The position numbers were made by a program, and so were the translations under genes. A model generated the notes under the pieces. The model was not told the DNA's origin, did no database searches, and was given only the letters and a program-made list of their open reading frames with translations. DNA of 64,000 bases, taken from positions 278,912 to 342,911 of the forward strand of contig CAVSPO010000028.1 of assembly GCA_963730005.1 (NCBI GenBank). Direction: 5' to 3'. Origin of the DNA: CAVSPO01 sp963730005 (GTDB taxonomy: Bacteria > Actinomycetota > Actinomycetes > Propionibacteriales > Propionibacteriaceae). Positions 7,913-16,851 of this stretch are shown here, piece after piece (positions within the stretch are counted from its first letter, which is position 1; every line of letters begins with the position of its first letter).

Positions 7913-8610
7913 CCGATGACGCCACGTTCCGAACCCGGCCGCGCCCAGATCGGCTGCGGGTGTTCCTGGCCGATGACCAGTCGTTGGTGCGCAGCGGCTT
8001 CCGGATGCTGATCGAGGCCGAGGACGACATGACGGTCGTCGGCGAGGCAGGCGACGGTGCCGAAGCCGTACGGAAGCTCACGGAGCAGCCTGCTGACGTC
8101 GTGTTGATGGACATCCGGATGCCCCTGATGGACGGCGTCGAAGCCACCAGACGGCTGGTCGGCTCCGGATCGCCCACCAAGGTGCTCGTGCTGACCACCT
8201 TCGACCTGGACGAGTACGTCTTCAGTGCACTCAAGGCGGGCGCGGCCGGATTCCTGCTCAAGGACGCCCGGCCCGATGACCTGCTGAACGCGATCCGGAC
8301 CGTTGCCGCTGGTGACGCGGTGGTGGCGCCCAGCGCCACCCGGCGGCTGCTTGATCACATCGTGCCGAGCCTGCCCGACGTCCCCGGCACACAGGACACC
8401 CGACTCGACGTGCTCACCGACCGGGAGCGTGAGGTACTGGTCGAGATCGCCCGCGGCGCCACGAACTCCGAGATCGCCGAGCGGCTCTTCATGGCGGAGG
8501 GCACCGTCAAGACCCATGTCGGCCGGTTGCTCAGCAAACTGGGGTGTCGGGACCGCGTGGGTCTGGTGCTGCTCGCTTTCGAGACCGGGCTGGTGCGCCA
8601 CCTGGGCTGA
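7909..8610 (+). CDS. LuxR/NarL family response regulator
   Basis: 233 residues. The receiver domain has acidic residues ADDQ near 21, the phosphoacceptor Asp68 in VVLMDIRMPLMDG, and a conserved Lys in FLLKDARPDDL. The C-terminal GerE/LuxR helix-turn-helix is LTDREREVLVEIARGATNS through GTVKTHVGRLLSKL. It is translationally coupled to the kinase by a 4-bp overlap and so is its cognate partner. The acidic and linker segments are of normal length. Target genes are unknown; it may act on adjacent envelope functions or elsewhere. Confidence 0.95.
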   Translation: MTDDATFRTRPRPDRLRVFLADDQSLVRSGFRMLIEAEDDMTVVGEAGDGAEAVRKLTEQPADVVLMDIRMPLMDGVEATRRLVGSGSPTKVLVLTTFDLDEYVFSALKAGAAGFLLKDARPDDLLNAIRTVAAGDAVVAPSATRRLLDHIVPSLPDVPGTQDTRLDVLTDREREVLVEIARGATNSEIAERLFMAEGTVKTHVGRLLSKLGCRDRVGLVLLAFETGLVRHLG

Positions 8611-8680
8611 TCCGTCAGGTTGCCAGCTGGCGCGACCTTCGCGCTCCTGTTGCGGGCCCCTCGCCCATAGGCTGGCAGGC

Positions 8681-9034
8681 ATGGCTGACCTGACGATCCT
8701 GCACAACCCCCGTTGCTCCACCTCGCGCGCGGCGGTGGAGGCCGCTGAGGCGGCCGGGGTGCCCTTCGACACCGTCCTGTACCTCAAGCAACCGCTTGAC
8801 GAGGCTGCGCTGCGGGCGCTGGCCGCGAAGTTGGAGGACCCGATCACCGATCTGGTGCGCCGGGACACCAACTTCAAGGCGCTGGAGCTGAGTGAGGACG
8901 ACGTCGCGACCGAGGACCAGGTGGTGGCGTTGCTGGCGGCCCACCCGGAGCTGTTGCAGCGCCCGGTGCTGATCCACGACGACAGCGCCATCATCGGACG
9001 TCCCAAGGATCGGGTGGCGGCCTTCCTGGCCTGA
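8681..9034 (+). CDS. ArsC/Spx family (arsenate reductase-like) protein
   Basis: 117 residues: MADLTILHNPRCSTSRAAVEAAE. Cys12 in the HNPRCSTSR loop is the ArsC-type catalytic cysteine of the thioredoxin-like fold. LIRRD-type (here LVRRDTNFK) and RPVLIHDDSAIIGRPKDRV segments match glutaredoxin-dependent arsenate reductases of the YfgD/ArsC class. The lone C-terminal region and absence of arsB/arsR nearby mean arsenate as substrate is only presumed. 70 bp separate it from the response regulator, including an imperfect GC hairpin near 8617-8637. Confidence 0.85.
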   Translation: MADLTILHNPRCSTSRAAVEAAEAAGVPFDTVLYLKQPLDEAALRALAAKLEDPITDLVRRDTNFKALELSEDDVATEDQVVALLAAHPELLQRPVLIHDDSAIIGRPKDRVAAFLA

Positions 9035-9175
9035 CAAGGGCGTCTGCCCGGTCTTGCTACTGCCAACAACCTTCGCTGGGGCGACAACACCCGTGTCCGC
9101 TCGGACAACACCATTGACAACGGCCGTTGAGGATCGTTGAGACACCGGACAGTCGAGTCGGAGGGAGCCGGTGCC

Positions 9176-9991
9176 ATGACGGCCAGGGTGGTGCGCTCGC
9201 AGTGGGCGACGCAAGAGTTTGATCAGGATGAGCGGACGGGCCGCGAGGTGGCCTTCGCTCGCGGTGGTCGCAGTCTGTATCTGGTGCCCGCCACGTCTTC
9301 GCCCGGGGAAGCGGTGGCTCTGGCGTCGGGGCTCGACCGCGAGTGGACTCAGCTGGGGCTGCGTCCGGGCTGTTGGCAGGGTTCACTCGCCTTGTGGGCG
9401 CAGCTGTGCACCCCCCTGACGTGGTGTCAGAGCCTCGACCACGTGCTTGCGGTGTGTGAGCTCGACGACGTGGCCGGCTGCTTCCTCGTCGGGCGCGCCC
9501 AAGGCGGCGATCAGCTGGCCGGTCGCGTGGTGCTGCAAGCCCTGTTGCCGCGGCTGCGCACCCAGGCGCGGCTCGACCCGGCGCACTGCCTGGGCGACTA
9601 CGTGGCCACCGCTTGGGAGCGCATCATGGCGCACCCGGTCGCCACCAGGCGCCGTGAGCTGCTCGTCAACCTGGCTCTGGACTGCCTGAAACAGCTCAGC
9701 CGCGCCGATCGTCACCGCAGCCGCGAGCTGCCGTCGCCGGTGCTGGCCGATCTCCACGTCCGGCAGCCGGCTGGCCCGATTGCCGGCGACCTGATCGACA
9801 CCGCAGTGCGGCAAGGCTGGATTCCGGTGGCTTCGGGTGAGGTGCTGCGCAGCGTCTACGCCGACGGGCTGAGTGGACGGGAGGCGGCGCAGCGACATGG
9901 CATCAGCGAGCACATGGTGCGTTATCGCTGCAGCTCGGCAGTGCGTCAGCTTCGGGGCCACCGGGACGAGCTGGCGCTGCTCACGAGCTGA
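9176..9991 (+). CDS. Sigma-like HTH regulatory protein
   Basis: 271 residues from the ATG at 9176, chosen because GGAGGGAG lies just upstream; an earlier in-frame start at 9137 has none. The N-terminal ~90 residues hold no known domain. The middle (LGDYVATAWERIMAHPVATRRREL and the following helix) resembles a helical sigma-factor-like region. The C-terminus (LRSVYADGLSGREAAQRHGIS, then MVRYRCSSAVRQLR) is a sigma-70 region-4-like helix-turn-helix. It looks like an actinobacterial regulator related to sigma factors, with an unknown regulon. No anti-sigma gene is adjacent. Confidence 0.55.
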   Translation: MTARVVRSQWATQEFDQDERTGREVAFARGGRSLYLVPATSSPGEAVALASGLDREWTQLGLRPGCWQGSLALWAQLCTPLTWCQSLDHVLAVCELDDVAGCFLVGRAQGGDQLAGRVVLQALLPRLRTQARLDPAHCLGDYVATAWERIMAHPVATRRRELLVNLALDCLKQLSRADRHRSRELPSPVLADLHVRQPAGPIAGDLIDTAVRQGWIPVASGEVLRSVYADGLSGREAAQRHGISEHMVRYRCSSAVRQLRGHRDELALLTS

Positions 9992-10090
9992 GCCGGCGTG
10001 TGTGGAGGAAGGGCGGGTGTTTGGAGGAAGGTAGTGTCAACACCGAGGGGGCCCTTGCCGGCCTGCCTGCGCCACCGGTGAGGGAGAGTT

Positions 10091-11446
10091 TTGGAGTTCA
10101 TCGCACGTCTTCGCAGGCTTTGGCGCCACGCAGCGTTTCGGCGGCTGCTGAGGGTCCGCGTCGCCGCTCAGACCGGCGACGGCATGGTGCAGATCGGGAT
10201 GGCGTCCTACGTGCTGTTCAGCCCGCAGAATGCACCGGATGCCTGGGCAATGGCCGCGGTCATGGCGTTGATGTATCTGCCTTTCTCCATCATCGGGCCG
10301 TTTGTCGGCGTCGTGCTCGACCGCTGGCCGCGCCAACGGATCGCCATCTTCACGGACATCACCCGAGCCCTGCTGTGCGTGGGGGTGGGCGCGGTGATCG
10401 CCAGCAACTCGCACACCGCGGCCATGACGGTGTTGCTGTACACGCTGCTGCTGGTGGTGCTCGGCCTCAACCGGTTCATGCTGGCTGGTCTGGGTGCCGG
10501 CCTTCCGTTCACCGTCAACAAGGACGAATACCTGGACGCCAGCTCGATCATGCCGATGGTCGGGCCGCTGTGCCTGATGGTCAGCGGGGTGGTGGTCACC
10601 GTCGTCCGCAACCTGCTGCACAACGTGATGGCGCTGTGGTACGCGGACGGCATCGTGTTCTGCCTGGCCGCGGGGGTCTTCGGCTTCTCGGTGTGGTCAG
10701 CCTCCCGGATCGGGCGTGACGACCTGGGGCCGAAGCGGAAACACCTCGCCAGCATGCGTCAGGCCTGGCGCGGGCTGGTCGACGGGGTGACCTACCTGGC
10801 CACCGTCCGTCCCGTGGTGCTCGGGCTCAGCGTCATCGCCGTCCAGCGCATCACCTACGGGGTGCTGATGGTGTCGACGATCCTGGCCTACCGCAACCAC
10901 TTCCACGACGAAACCGACCTGGGGCTGGCGATGGTGGACATGGGAGTCTGGTTCCTGGCTTCCGGCGTCGGCTATGCCCTGTCGGGCGTCGTCGCGCCGC
11001 TGTTCACCCAGCGACTCGGGGTGCGGCGAACCATCGTCGTGTTGCTGGCCGGCTCAGGCGTCGTCCAGTTGCTGCCGGGTTCGATCTTCGTCCGGCCCGC
11101 TCTGGTGACGGCCGCCTTCCTGTTGGGTGTCGCGGCCCAGTCCATCAAGGTGTGCGTGGACACGCTGGTGCAGGCACACGTGTCCGACCTCTACCGCGGC
11201 CGGGTCTTCATCCTCTACGACATGATGTTCAACACGTTCCTGGTCGTCGGCGCCGCGCTGGCTGCCTTCGTGGTGCCCGACATCGGTCTGAGTCTGCCGG
11301 TCTACGTCGGGATGGGCGTCACCTTCGGGTTGCTTGCCTGGTGGTTCCAGACCGCGAGCCGGGGGCTTGGCGAGGAGACCTTCAACCGCGGGACCGAGCT
11401 GGACGCCCAGCACGGCGTTCGGGGTGGCCCAGCTCGACGGAAGTGA
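10091..11446 (+). CDS. MFS transporter
   Basis: 451 residues with about 12 hydrophobic segments. The cytoplasmic loop DRWPRQRIA after the second helix is a degenerate MFS motif A (GxLaDrxGrr). It resembles drug-efflux-like MFS permeases of the MdfA/MefA-type fold found in Actinobacteria, but the substrate cannot be read. The start is TTG at 10091, preceded by AGGGAGAG. It stands alone between the sigma-like regulator and the DUF5318 gene. Confidence 0.8.
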   Translation: MEFIARLRRLWRHAAFRRLLRVRVAAQTGDGMVQIGMASYVLFSPQNAPDAWAMAAVMALMYLPFSIIGPFVGVVLDRWPRQRIAIFTDITRALLCVGVGAVIASNSHTAAMTVLLYTLLLVVLGLNRFMLAGLGAGLPFTVNKDEYLDASSIMPMVGPLCLMVSGVVVTVVRNLLHNVMALWYADGIVFCLAAGVFGFSVWSASRIGRDDLGPKRKHLASMRQAWRGLVDGVTYLATVRPVVLGLSVIAVQRITYGVLMVSTILAYRNHFHDETDLGLAMVDMGVWFLASGVGYALSGVVAPLFTQRLGVRRTIVVLLAGSGVVQLLPGSIFVRPALVTAAFLLGVAAQSIKVCVDTLVQAHVSDLYRGRVFILYDMMFNTFLVVGAALAAFVVPDIGLSLPVYVGMGVTFGLLAWWFQTASRGLGEETFNRGTELDAQHGVRGGPARRK

Positions 11447-11474
11447 TTTGGGTCCGGTCACCTACCCTTGAAGG

Positions 11475-11894
11475 GTGTGGTCGAAGCGGCAAGAGGTGAG
11501 CTATGCACTGCAGCGCCGGCATCGGTTGCAGCTGTTGCGTCAGCCCGATCTGGCCCTCATCGAGGGCGATCCATGTGATGCCGATTCACTTTTGATCCGG
11601 TCGGCGCTGCATCATGGTACGGATGCCGGGGCGGAATGCCCGGTCTGTGCCTCTGGGCGCATGAAGAACCTGAACTACGTGTTCGGGGAACAACTCGGTC
11701 AGTTCTCGGGGCGTATCAAGAGCACGAGCGACCTGGCTGAGATGGAGAACGAGTTCGGCGAGTTCAAGGTGTGCGTCGTCGAGATCTGCCCCGACTGTGG
11801 GTGGAACCACCTGACCACGACATACCTGTTGGGCGACGGCAGGAAACGCAGGCCGCCCCGCCGGCGACAGACAGTAGAGGACATTTATGGCTGA
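11475..11894 (+). CDS. DUF5318 family protein
   Basis: 139 residues. ECPVCASGRMKNLNYVFGEQ and CVVEICPDCGWNHL give two CxxC pairs, a probable zinc ribbon, and match the actinobacterial DUF5318 family. Members commonly lie immediately upstream of a class A penicillin-binding protein, exactly as here: the ponA ATG overlaps this gene's 3' end by 8 bp. Function is unknown; co-transcription implies a role in peptidoglycan synthesis or its regulation. The GTG at 11475 gives the family N-terminus (WSKRQEVSYALQRR). Confidence 0.85.
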   Translation: MWSKRQEVSYALQRRHRLQLLRQPDLALIEGDPCDADSLLIRSALHHGTDAGAECPVCASGRMKNLNYVFGEQLGQFSGRIKSTSDLAEMENEFGEFKVCVVEICPDCGWNHLTTTYLLGDGRKRRPPRRRQTVEDIYG

Positions 11895-14130
11895 AAAGGC
11901 CGCATCAGCGAGGAAGAAGAGCCAGCCCGAGCGAGCAGCTGGGATGGGATCTCGCATCCGAGCCGCCGGGGTGGCCCGGGTCGTGGCTATCGTCGTCTGC
12001 CTGGGGTTGCTGGCGGCAACCCTGGGGGCCGGCATTTTCTACGGGGTCACCAAGCTGCCGGACCCGAATGCCGATTTCCAGACCGAAACCACGCTCATCT
12101 ATTACAACGACGGCGAGACACCGCTGGGGACGCTCGCGGTGCAGAACCGCCGGTCGATCCCCTCGTCCGAGATGCCGCAGGACCTCAAGGACGCTGTGGT
12201 GGCCGCCGAGGACCGGACGTTCTGGACCAACAAGGGCATTTCGCCGAGCGGCATGCTGAGGGCGGCGTTGGCCATCGCCCGCGGCGGTGACGTGCAGGGT
12301 GGCTCCACGATCACCCAGCAGTACATCAAGATCCTTTACCTCTCCAGCGACCGGACCATGAGCCGCAAGTTCCGTGAGCTCGTGCTGGCCGTGAAGATGG
12401 GCCGCGAGGTGCCCAAGGACGACATCCTGCAGGGCTACCTGAACACCATCTATTTCGGTCGCGGCGCCTATGGGGCCCAGGCGGCGGCGACGACCTACTT
12501 CGACGCAGACGCCCAGAATCTCGATCTGTCGCAGTCGGCCTTTCTGGCGTCGGTGCTGAACAGCCCCGCTCTCTACGACCCGTCCAACGCGGACAACCTG
12601 CCGCGGCTCACCGAGCGTTACCAGTACGTGCTCGACGGCATGCTGGAGGCCGGCACGATCACAGCTGAGGAGCACGCGACCGCCTCCGCCGCCCTGCCCG
12701 AGTTCCCCGAGATCCGGGTGTCCGAAACATACCGGGGTCCTCAGGGGTATCTGATGCGGATGGTCGAGGACGAACTGCTCGCCAAGGGCTTCACCCAGGA
12801 ACAGGTGAGCGGCGGTGGCCTGACGGTCACCACCACGTTCGACAAGGCCATGCAGGATCAGTTGGTGAAGAGTGCCCAGAAGTACGAGGCGCAGGGTGAG
12901 GCGAGTGCCAAGACCTACGCCGCCCGGGTCAAGGACTACACGTACACGCCTGGCCAATTGCATGCCGCGGCTGCGTCGGTCGAGGTGGGCACGGGGGCCA
13001 TCCTGGCTGCCTACGGTGGCCCCGACAACGTCGATTCTCCGCAGAACTGGGCCACCACTGCCCGGCACGCCGGTTCCTCGTTCAAGCCCTACGCCTTGGT
13101 CGCAGGCCTGCGCAACGGCCAGGGGCTGGCCACGATGCTGCGCGGCGACACGTTCAAGCCGGTGGGTGAAGGCGTCCCGGTGCGCAACGCCGGCAACGCC
13201 TCCTACGGCACGGTGTCATTGCTGAAGGCCACCACCAGCTCGATCAACACCGCGTACGTCGACCTCGTCATGAAGATCAAGGATGGGCCGGACGAGGTCA
13301 TCAAGGCGGCCAACGACCTGGGCATCCCGACCGGCACCGACTGGGATGCCAACAACCGCATCGCGCTGGGAATGCCGCACGTCAGCCCGGTGAAGGCTGC
13401 ATCGGCGTACGCGACGTTCGCCAACAACGGCGCCCGCGTCGAGGAGCACGTGGTCAGCGAGGTCACGGACTCCAGCGGCGCGGTGCTCTACACCGCTTCC
13501 GACGAGGCCACCCAGGTTCTTGAGAAGGACATCGCCAGGGACGTGAACTACGCCCTCAAGAGCGTTGTCCAGAGCGGTACCGGCACCGGAGCCTCGGCGC
13601 TGGGCCGTGACGTCGCGGCCAAGACGGGGACGGCCGCTGGCAACGAGATCGTGAACGGCCAGTACCCGGGCCTGGCGGCCTGGTTCGTCGGCTACACCAA
13701 GCAGGTGTCCACCGCCGTGATGTTCGTGGCCGGGCCCGAGGGGACCAGCGACCTGAACCCCTACGCGGGTGGTGGCCGCGCCAGCTTCGCCGGCAGCGCC
13801 TTCCCGCTGAGCGTCTGGCTGGACTACATGAAGGTGGCCAGCAAGGGCATGCCCAAGGAGACGTTCGACCCGCCGGCCTACGTGAACAAGGGTCGCCCGG
13901 TGACCACCTCCCAGAACAATCAGGGCAATCGGCGAAACACCAGGACGACTGACGCCCAGTCCGATCAGTCCAACTCGGACGCCAACGGCAGCAATCCCGA
14001 CACCGGTCAGACGGCCGGGCCCGGGCAGACCCAGACTGCGCCCCCGGACCCGACCCAGGCGCCGAATGAGGCGCCAACAGCTGCCGCGGACAACTCCCCG
14101 ACGCGTCCCGGCCGCGGCAACCAGGGTTGA
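11887..14130 (+). CDS. ponA: Class A penicillin-binding protein (transglycosylase/transpeptidase)
   Basis: 747 residues. A short cytoplasmic tail and one membrane helix (about 30-53) are followed by a GT51 transglycosylase with catalytic Glu108 in AAEDRTFW and GGSTITQQ at 138-145. The penicillin-binding transpeptidase has SSFK (Ser397), SIN (452-454) and KTGTA (579-583). The C-terminal ~90 residues are a low-complexity Thr/Gln/Pro/Asn tail. It polymerises and cross-links peptidoglycan outside the membrane. It is coupled to DUF5318 upstream and to the two membrane glycosyltransferase genes downstream (TTGA overlap). Confidence 0.95.
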   Translation: MAEKAASARKKSQPERAAGMGSRIRAAGVARVVAIVVCLGLLAATLGAGIFYGVTKLPDPNADFQTETTLIYYNDGETPLGTLAVQNRRSIPSSEMPQDLKDAVVAAEDRTFWTNKGISPSGMLRAALAIARGGDVQGGSTITQQYIKILYLSSDRTMSRKFRELVLAVKMGREVPKDDILQGYLNTIYFGRGAYGAQAAATTYFDADAQNLDLSQSAFLASVLNSPALYDPSNADNLPRLTERYQYVLDGMLEAGTITAEEHATASAALPEFPEIRVSETYRGPQGYLMRMVEDELLAKGFTQEQVSGGGLTVTTTFDKAMQDQLVKSAQKYEAQGEASAKTYAARVKDYTYTPGQLHAAAASVEVGTGAILAAYGGPDNVDSPQNWATTARHAGSSFKPYALVAGLRNGQGLATMLRGDTFKPVGEGVPVRNAGNASYGTVSLLKATTSSINTAYVDLVMKIKDGPDEVIKAANDLGIPTGTDWDANNRIALGMPHVSPVKAASAYATFANNGARVEEHVVSEVTDSSGAVLYTASDEATQVLEKDIARDVNYALKSVVQSGTGTGASALGRDVAAKTGTAAGNEIVNGQYPGLAAWFVGYTKQVSTAVMFVAGPEGTSDLNPYAGGGRASFAGSAFPLSVWLDYMKVASKGMPKETFDPPAYVNKGRPVTTSQNNQGNRRNTRTTDAQSDQSNSDANGSNPDTGQTAGPGQTQTAPPDPTQAPNEAPTAAADNSPTRPGRGNQG

Positions 14131-15605
14131 CGACACTGGCGAGCCCTGATCGCATGCCAGCAGAGATCATCTCCCTGACCGGGCGTCTGGGTGGCCCCCT
14201 GGGCCGCCACGTCCGGCCAGGGGGTCCCTGGTTCAGCGCCGCGCGCTGGGCTTTCCTCACCTCGACGCTGGTGTGGATCGTCCTGATGCTGCGCCAGCTG
14301 CCCTGCCGCCAGACCGAGGTCGGAGCGCCCGTCAACGCGTTCCTGCGCACCTGCTACACCGACATGACTGTCCTGTACCAGGGGCGGGAGATGGGTCTGG
14401 GCGGCCAGCTGTACGTGGACATCCGGCTGGAATACCCGGTGCTGACGGGTGCCTTGATCGGCTTCACGCGCTGGGTCACCGGCCTGCTCGGCGGGGTCGT
14501 CGGCCCTGACGCGAGCGGGCAGCAGCAGCTGGACGCGGCCAACATCTTCTTCGTCGTCAACGCGGTGGTGCTGTTCGTCTTCTTCCTGCTGACGGTCACG
14601 GCGCACCTGAAGATGGGCGAGGAGCCTCGCACCAGGACACCCGCCCGGTATCCGGCCGGGCCCCCCACGAGTTCGGAACGCAGCTGGGACGCGCTGTTCA
14701 TCGCCGGCTCACCGCTGGTCATCCTGAGCGCCCTGATCAACTGGGACATGCTGGCGTTGGCCCTGACGGCGTGGGGCATGCTGGCGTGGGCGCGCAGCCG
14801 CCCGACGGTGGCCGGTGGGCTGATCGGCCTGGCTTTCGCCGCGAAGTTCTATCCGGCGATCCTGGTGCCGGTCTACTTCCTGCTCTGCCTGCGGGCGGGC
14901 AAGCTGCGCGACTTCGCCAAGTTCGTCGCCGCCGGGGTGGGTGCCTGGCTGGCCGTCAACCTGCCGCTGATGCTCGGGTCCTGGTCCGGCTGGAGCTACT
15001 TCTTCACGTTCAACGCTGACCGCGGCGCCGACCTGGGCAGCCTCTGGTACGTGTTCAGCCTGATGGGGCTGCAGATACCCAACGTCAGCGTGGTCGGTTT
15101 CGTCTGCATGGCGTTGTGCGGGCTCGGCATCAGCTGGCTGGTGCTGAACGCGCCACGCCGCCCACGAGTGGGCCAGATCGCGCTGCTGGTGCTGGTGACG
15201 TTCCTGGTGTTCAACAAGGTCTATTCGCCGCAGTACATGCTGTGGCTGTTGCCGTTCGTGGTGTTGGCCCGGCCGGTGCGCCGCGACGTACTCATCTTCA
15301 CGGCATCCGAGGCTGTGTACTTCTTCGCCATCTGGGGCTTCCTGGAAGGCATCCTGGGGATCGGCACCGGCGCCGACTCCCTCTACTGGCTGGCTGCTTT
15401 CCTGCGGGTGGGGGTGCAGGTCTGGATCGCGGTGCGTGTCGTCGATGATGTGCTGCATCCCTGGGACGATCCGGTCCGCCAGCCGTTCGTGGACGACCCG
15501 ATCGGTGGCGTCCTCGACCATGCGCCGGACGCCGCCTGGATGCTGCGCGGCGCCCGTCAGGCTGCTCGCGAAGCGCCGGTTGACCAGCCCTCCGGCAGCC
15601 GGTGA
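14127..15605 (+). CDS. GT87-like integral membrane glycosyltransferase (DUF2029)
   Basis: About 492 residues with roughly 10 membrane helices. After the first helix comes LPCR, CYTDMTVLYQGREM and YVDIRLEYPVLTG, where an acidic residue in the first extracytoplasmic loop and an E-Y-P motif are typical of GT-C transferases such as GT87 mannosyl/arabinosyl enzymes that use polyprenyl-phosphate sugars. FNKVYSPQYMLWLLPF is conserved in this group. The start is TTG at 14127 overlapping the ponA stop, or ATG at 14154. It probably adds a sugar to a cell-envelope glycolipid or glycoprotein. Confidence 0.75.
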   Translation: MTTLASPDRMPAEIISLTGRLGGPLGRHVRPGGPWFSAARWAFLTSTLVWIVLMLRQLPCRQTEVGAPVNAFLRTCYTDMTVLYQGREMGLGGQLYVDIRLEYPVLTGALIGFTRWVTGLLGGVVGPDASGQQQLDAANIFFVVNAVVLFVFFLLTVTAHLKMGEEPRTRTPARYPAGPPTSSERSWDALFIAGSPLVILSALINWDMLALALTAWGMLAWARSRPTVAGGLIGLAFAAKFYPAILVPVYFLLCLRAGKLRDFAKFVAAGVGAWLAVNLPLMLGSWSGWSYFFTFNADRGADLGSLWYVFSLMGLQIPNVSVVGFVCMALCGLGISWLVLNAPRRPRVGQIALLVLVTFLVFNKVYSPQYMLWLLPFVVLARPVRRDVLIFTASEAVYFFAIWGFLEGILGIGTGADSLYWLAAFLRVGVQVWIAVRVVDDVLHPWDDPVRQPFVDDPIGGVLDHAPDAAWMLRGARQAAREAPVDQPSGSR

Positions 15606-16723
15606 TGACTCGCCGGCTGCGCAGCCTGGACGACGATCCGAAGCTCGTCGCCCAGGTGTGGCTGGCGACCCGGCTGGTGCTGGCCTTGGTCGCGGTCTTC
15701 GTGATGCGCCGCTACGAGCTGAGTTTCGTCGAGGTGGTGCGCCGCTGGGACGTTGAGCACTTCCTCGGTGTTGCGCGCAACGGCTACGCCAATCCGCTGG
15801 ACGTGGCGTTCTTCCCGGGGCTGCCGGCGCTGCTGCGCGGCGGCATGCTGGTGGGGCTGGCTCCGGAGGTGACCGGCGTGCTGCTGGCCCTGGTGGGCTC
15901 GGTGTTCAGCACCTGGGCGATCTATCGGCTGGGCGGTGGCGTCGCTGCCTGCCTGTGGCTGATCGCCCCCACCACGATCTTCACCGCCGTGCCCTACACC
16001 GAAGCGCTGTTCTGTGCCGCTGCCTTCTGGGCCTGGGAGCGCGCCCGGCAGGGGCATTGGGCAACCGCCGCGGGGTGCGCGGCGCTGGCCTGCACCTTCC
16101 GGGTGTCCGGTCTTTTCCTGATCGGTGCGCTGGTGGTGATGGCGATCACCGAGCCACCCCTGGGTCGTGCGGACACCCGCAGCGGTCGCTTGCTGAGGCT
16201 GGGCTGGCTGCTCCTTCCTGCCGCCGTGCTGGCCGGCTACGCCTACTTCCTGAACGGACTGACCGGCAGCTGGACGGCCTGGTTCGACGCCCAGACCCGT
16301 GGCTGGTCGCGCAGTTTCACCACACCGTGGCAGTCCCTGCAGCACACCCTGACCGCAGCCAGTCCCACGGCCTGGCCGGGCCGTCCCGAGGTCGCGTGGG
16401 TCTTTCGAGCCGAGATCGTGTCGATGGCCGTCGGGCTGGTGACCACCATCTGGTGCCTGACGAAACGCTGGTGGGCGGAGGCCAGCTGGGTGGGCATCCA
16501 GGTGCTGGCGTTCGGCATCTCCTACTGGTTCATGAGCGTCAACCGTGCCGTGTTGCTGTGGTTCCCGACGTTCATCCTGGCGTCCTGGTTGCTGCAGTGG
16601 CGTCCCCGCGGCAACGCGGGCCTGGTCCTGTGGCGGTTGCTGGGTGCGGTGCTGCTGGCGATCGATCTGGTTGTCATGGTGGTTTGGGCGTGGCTGTTCC
16701 TGAGCGGCCGCTGGGCCAGCTGA
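15605..16723 (+). CDS. PIG-V-like membrane mannosyltransferase
   Basis: 372 residues, multi-pass (about 8-9 helices). VRRWDVEHFLGVARNGY, VAFFPGLPALLR and APTTIFTAVPYTEALFCAA match the PIG-V family pattern: W-D in the first lumenal loop, FFPL-P and P-Y-(T/S)E. Such GT-C enzymes transfer mannose from polyprenyl-phosphate-mannose. The ATG shares a base with the preceding stop (TGATG), so it is the third coupled gene after ponA. The acceptor is unknown. Confidence 0.75.
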   Translation: MTRRLRSLDDDPKLVAQVWLATRLVLALVAVFVMRRYELSFVEVVRRWDVEHFLGVARNGYANPLDVAFFPGLPALLRGGMLVGLAPEVTGVLLALVGSVFSTWAIYRLGGGVAACLWLIAPTTIFTAVPYTEALFCAAAFWAWERARQGHWATAAGCAALACTFRVSGLFLIGALVVMAITEPPLGRADTRSGRLLRLGWLLLPAAVLAGYAYFLNGLTGSWTAWFDAQTRGWSRSFTTPWQSLQHTLTAASPTAWPGRPEVAWVFRAEIVSMAVGLVTTIWCLTKRWWAEASWVGIQVLAFGISYWFMSVNRAVLLWFPTFILASWLLQWRPRGNAGLVLWRLLGAVLLAIDLVVMVVWAWLFLSGRWAS

Positions 16724-16851
16724 GGCTCCGGGTGGTGCAACCGGTCCACTGAGTCGCGGGTCGGTGACGGGTCCAGCACGTGGCATGCCAATGACCACCC
16801 GCGCTGGGCGGCGTAATCTCAGCATGCTCGTCAACTGATGCGGAGGATTAC

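Noticed and set aside
8615..8640. Terminator after the response regulator
   Set aside because: GGTTGCCAGCTGGCGCGACC is only partly self-complementary and has no T tract; left unannotated.
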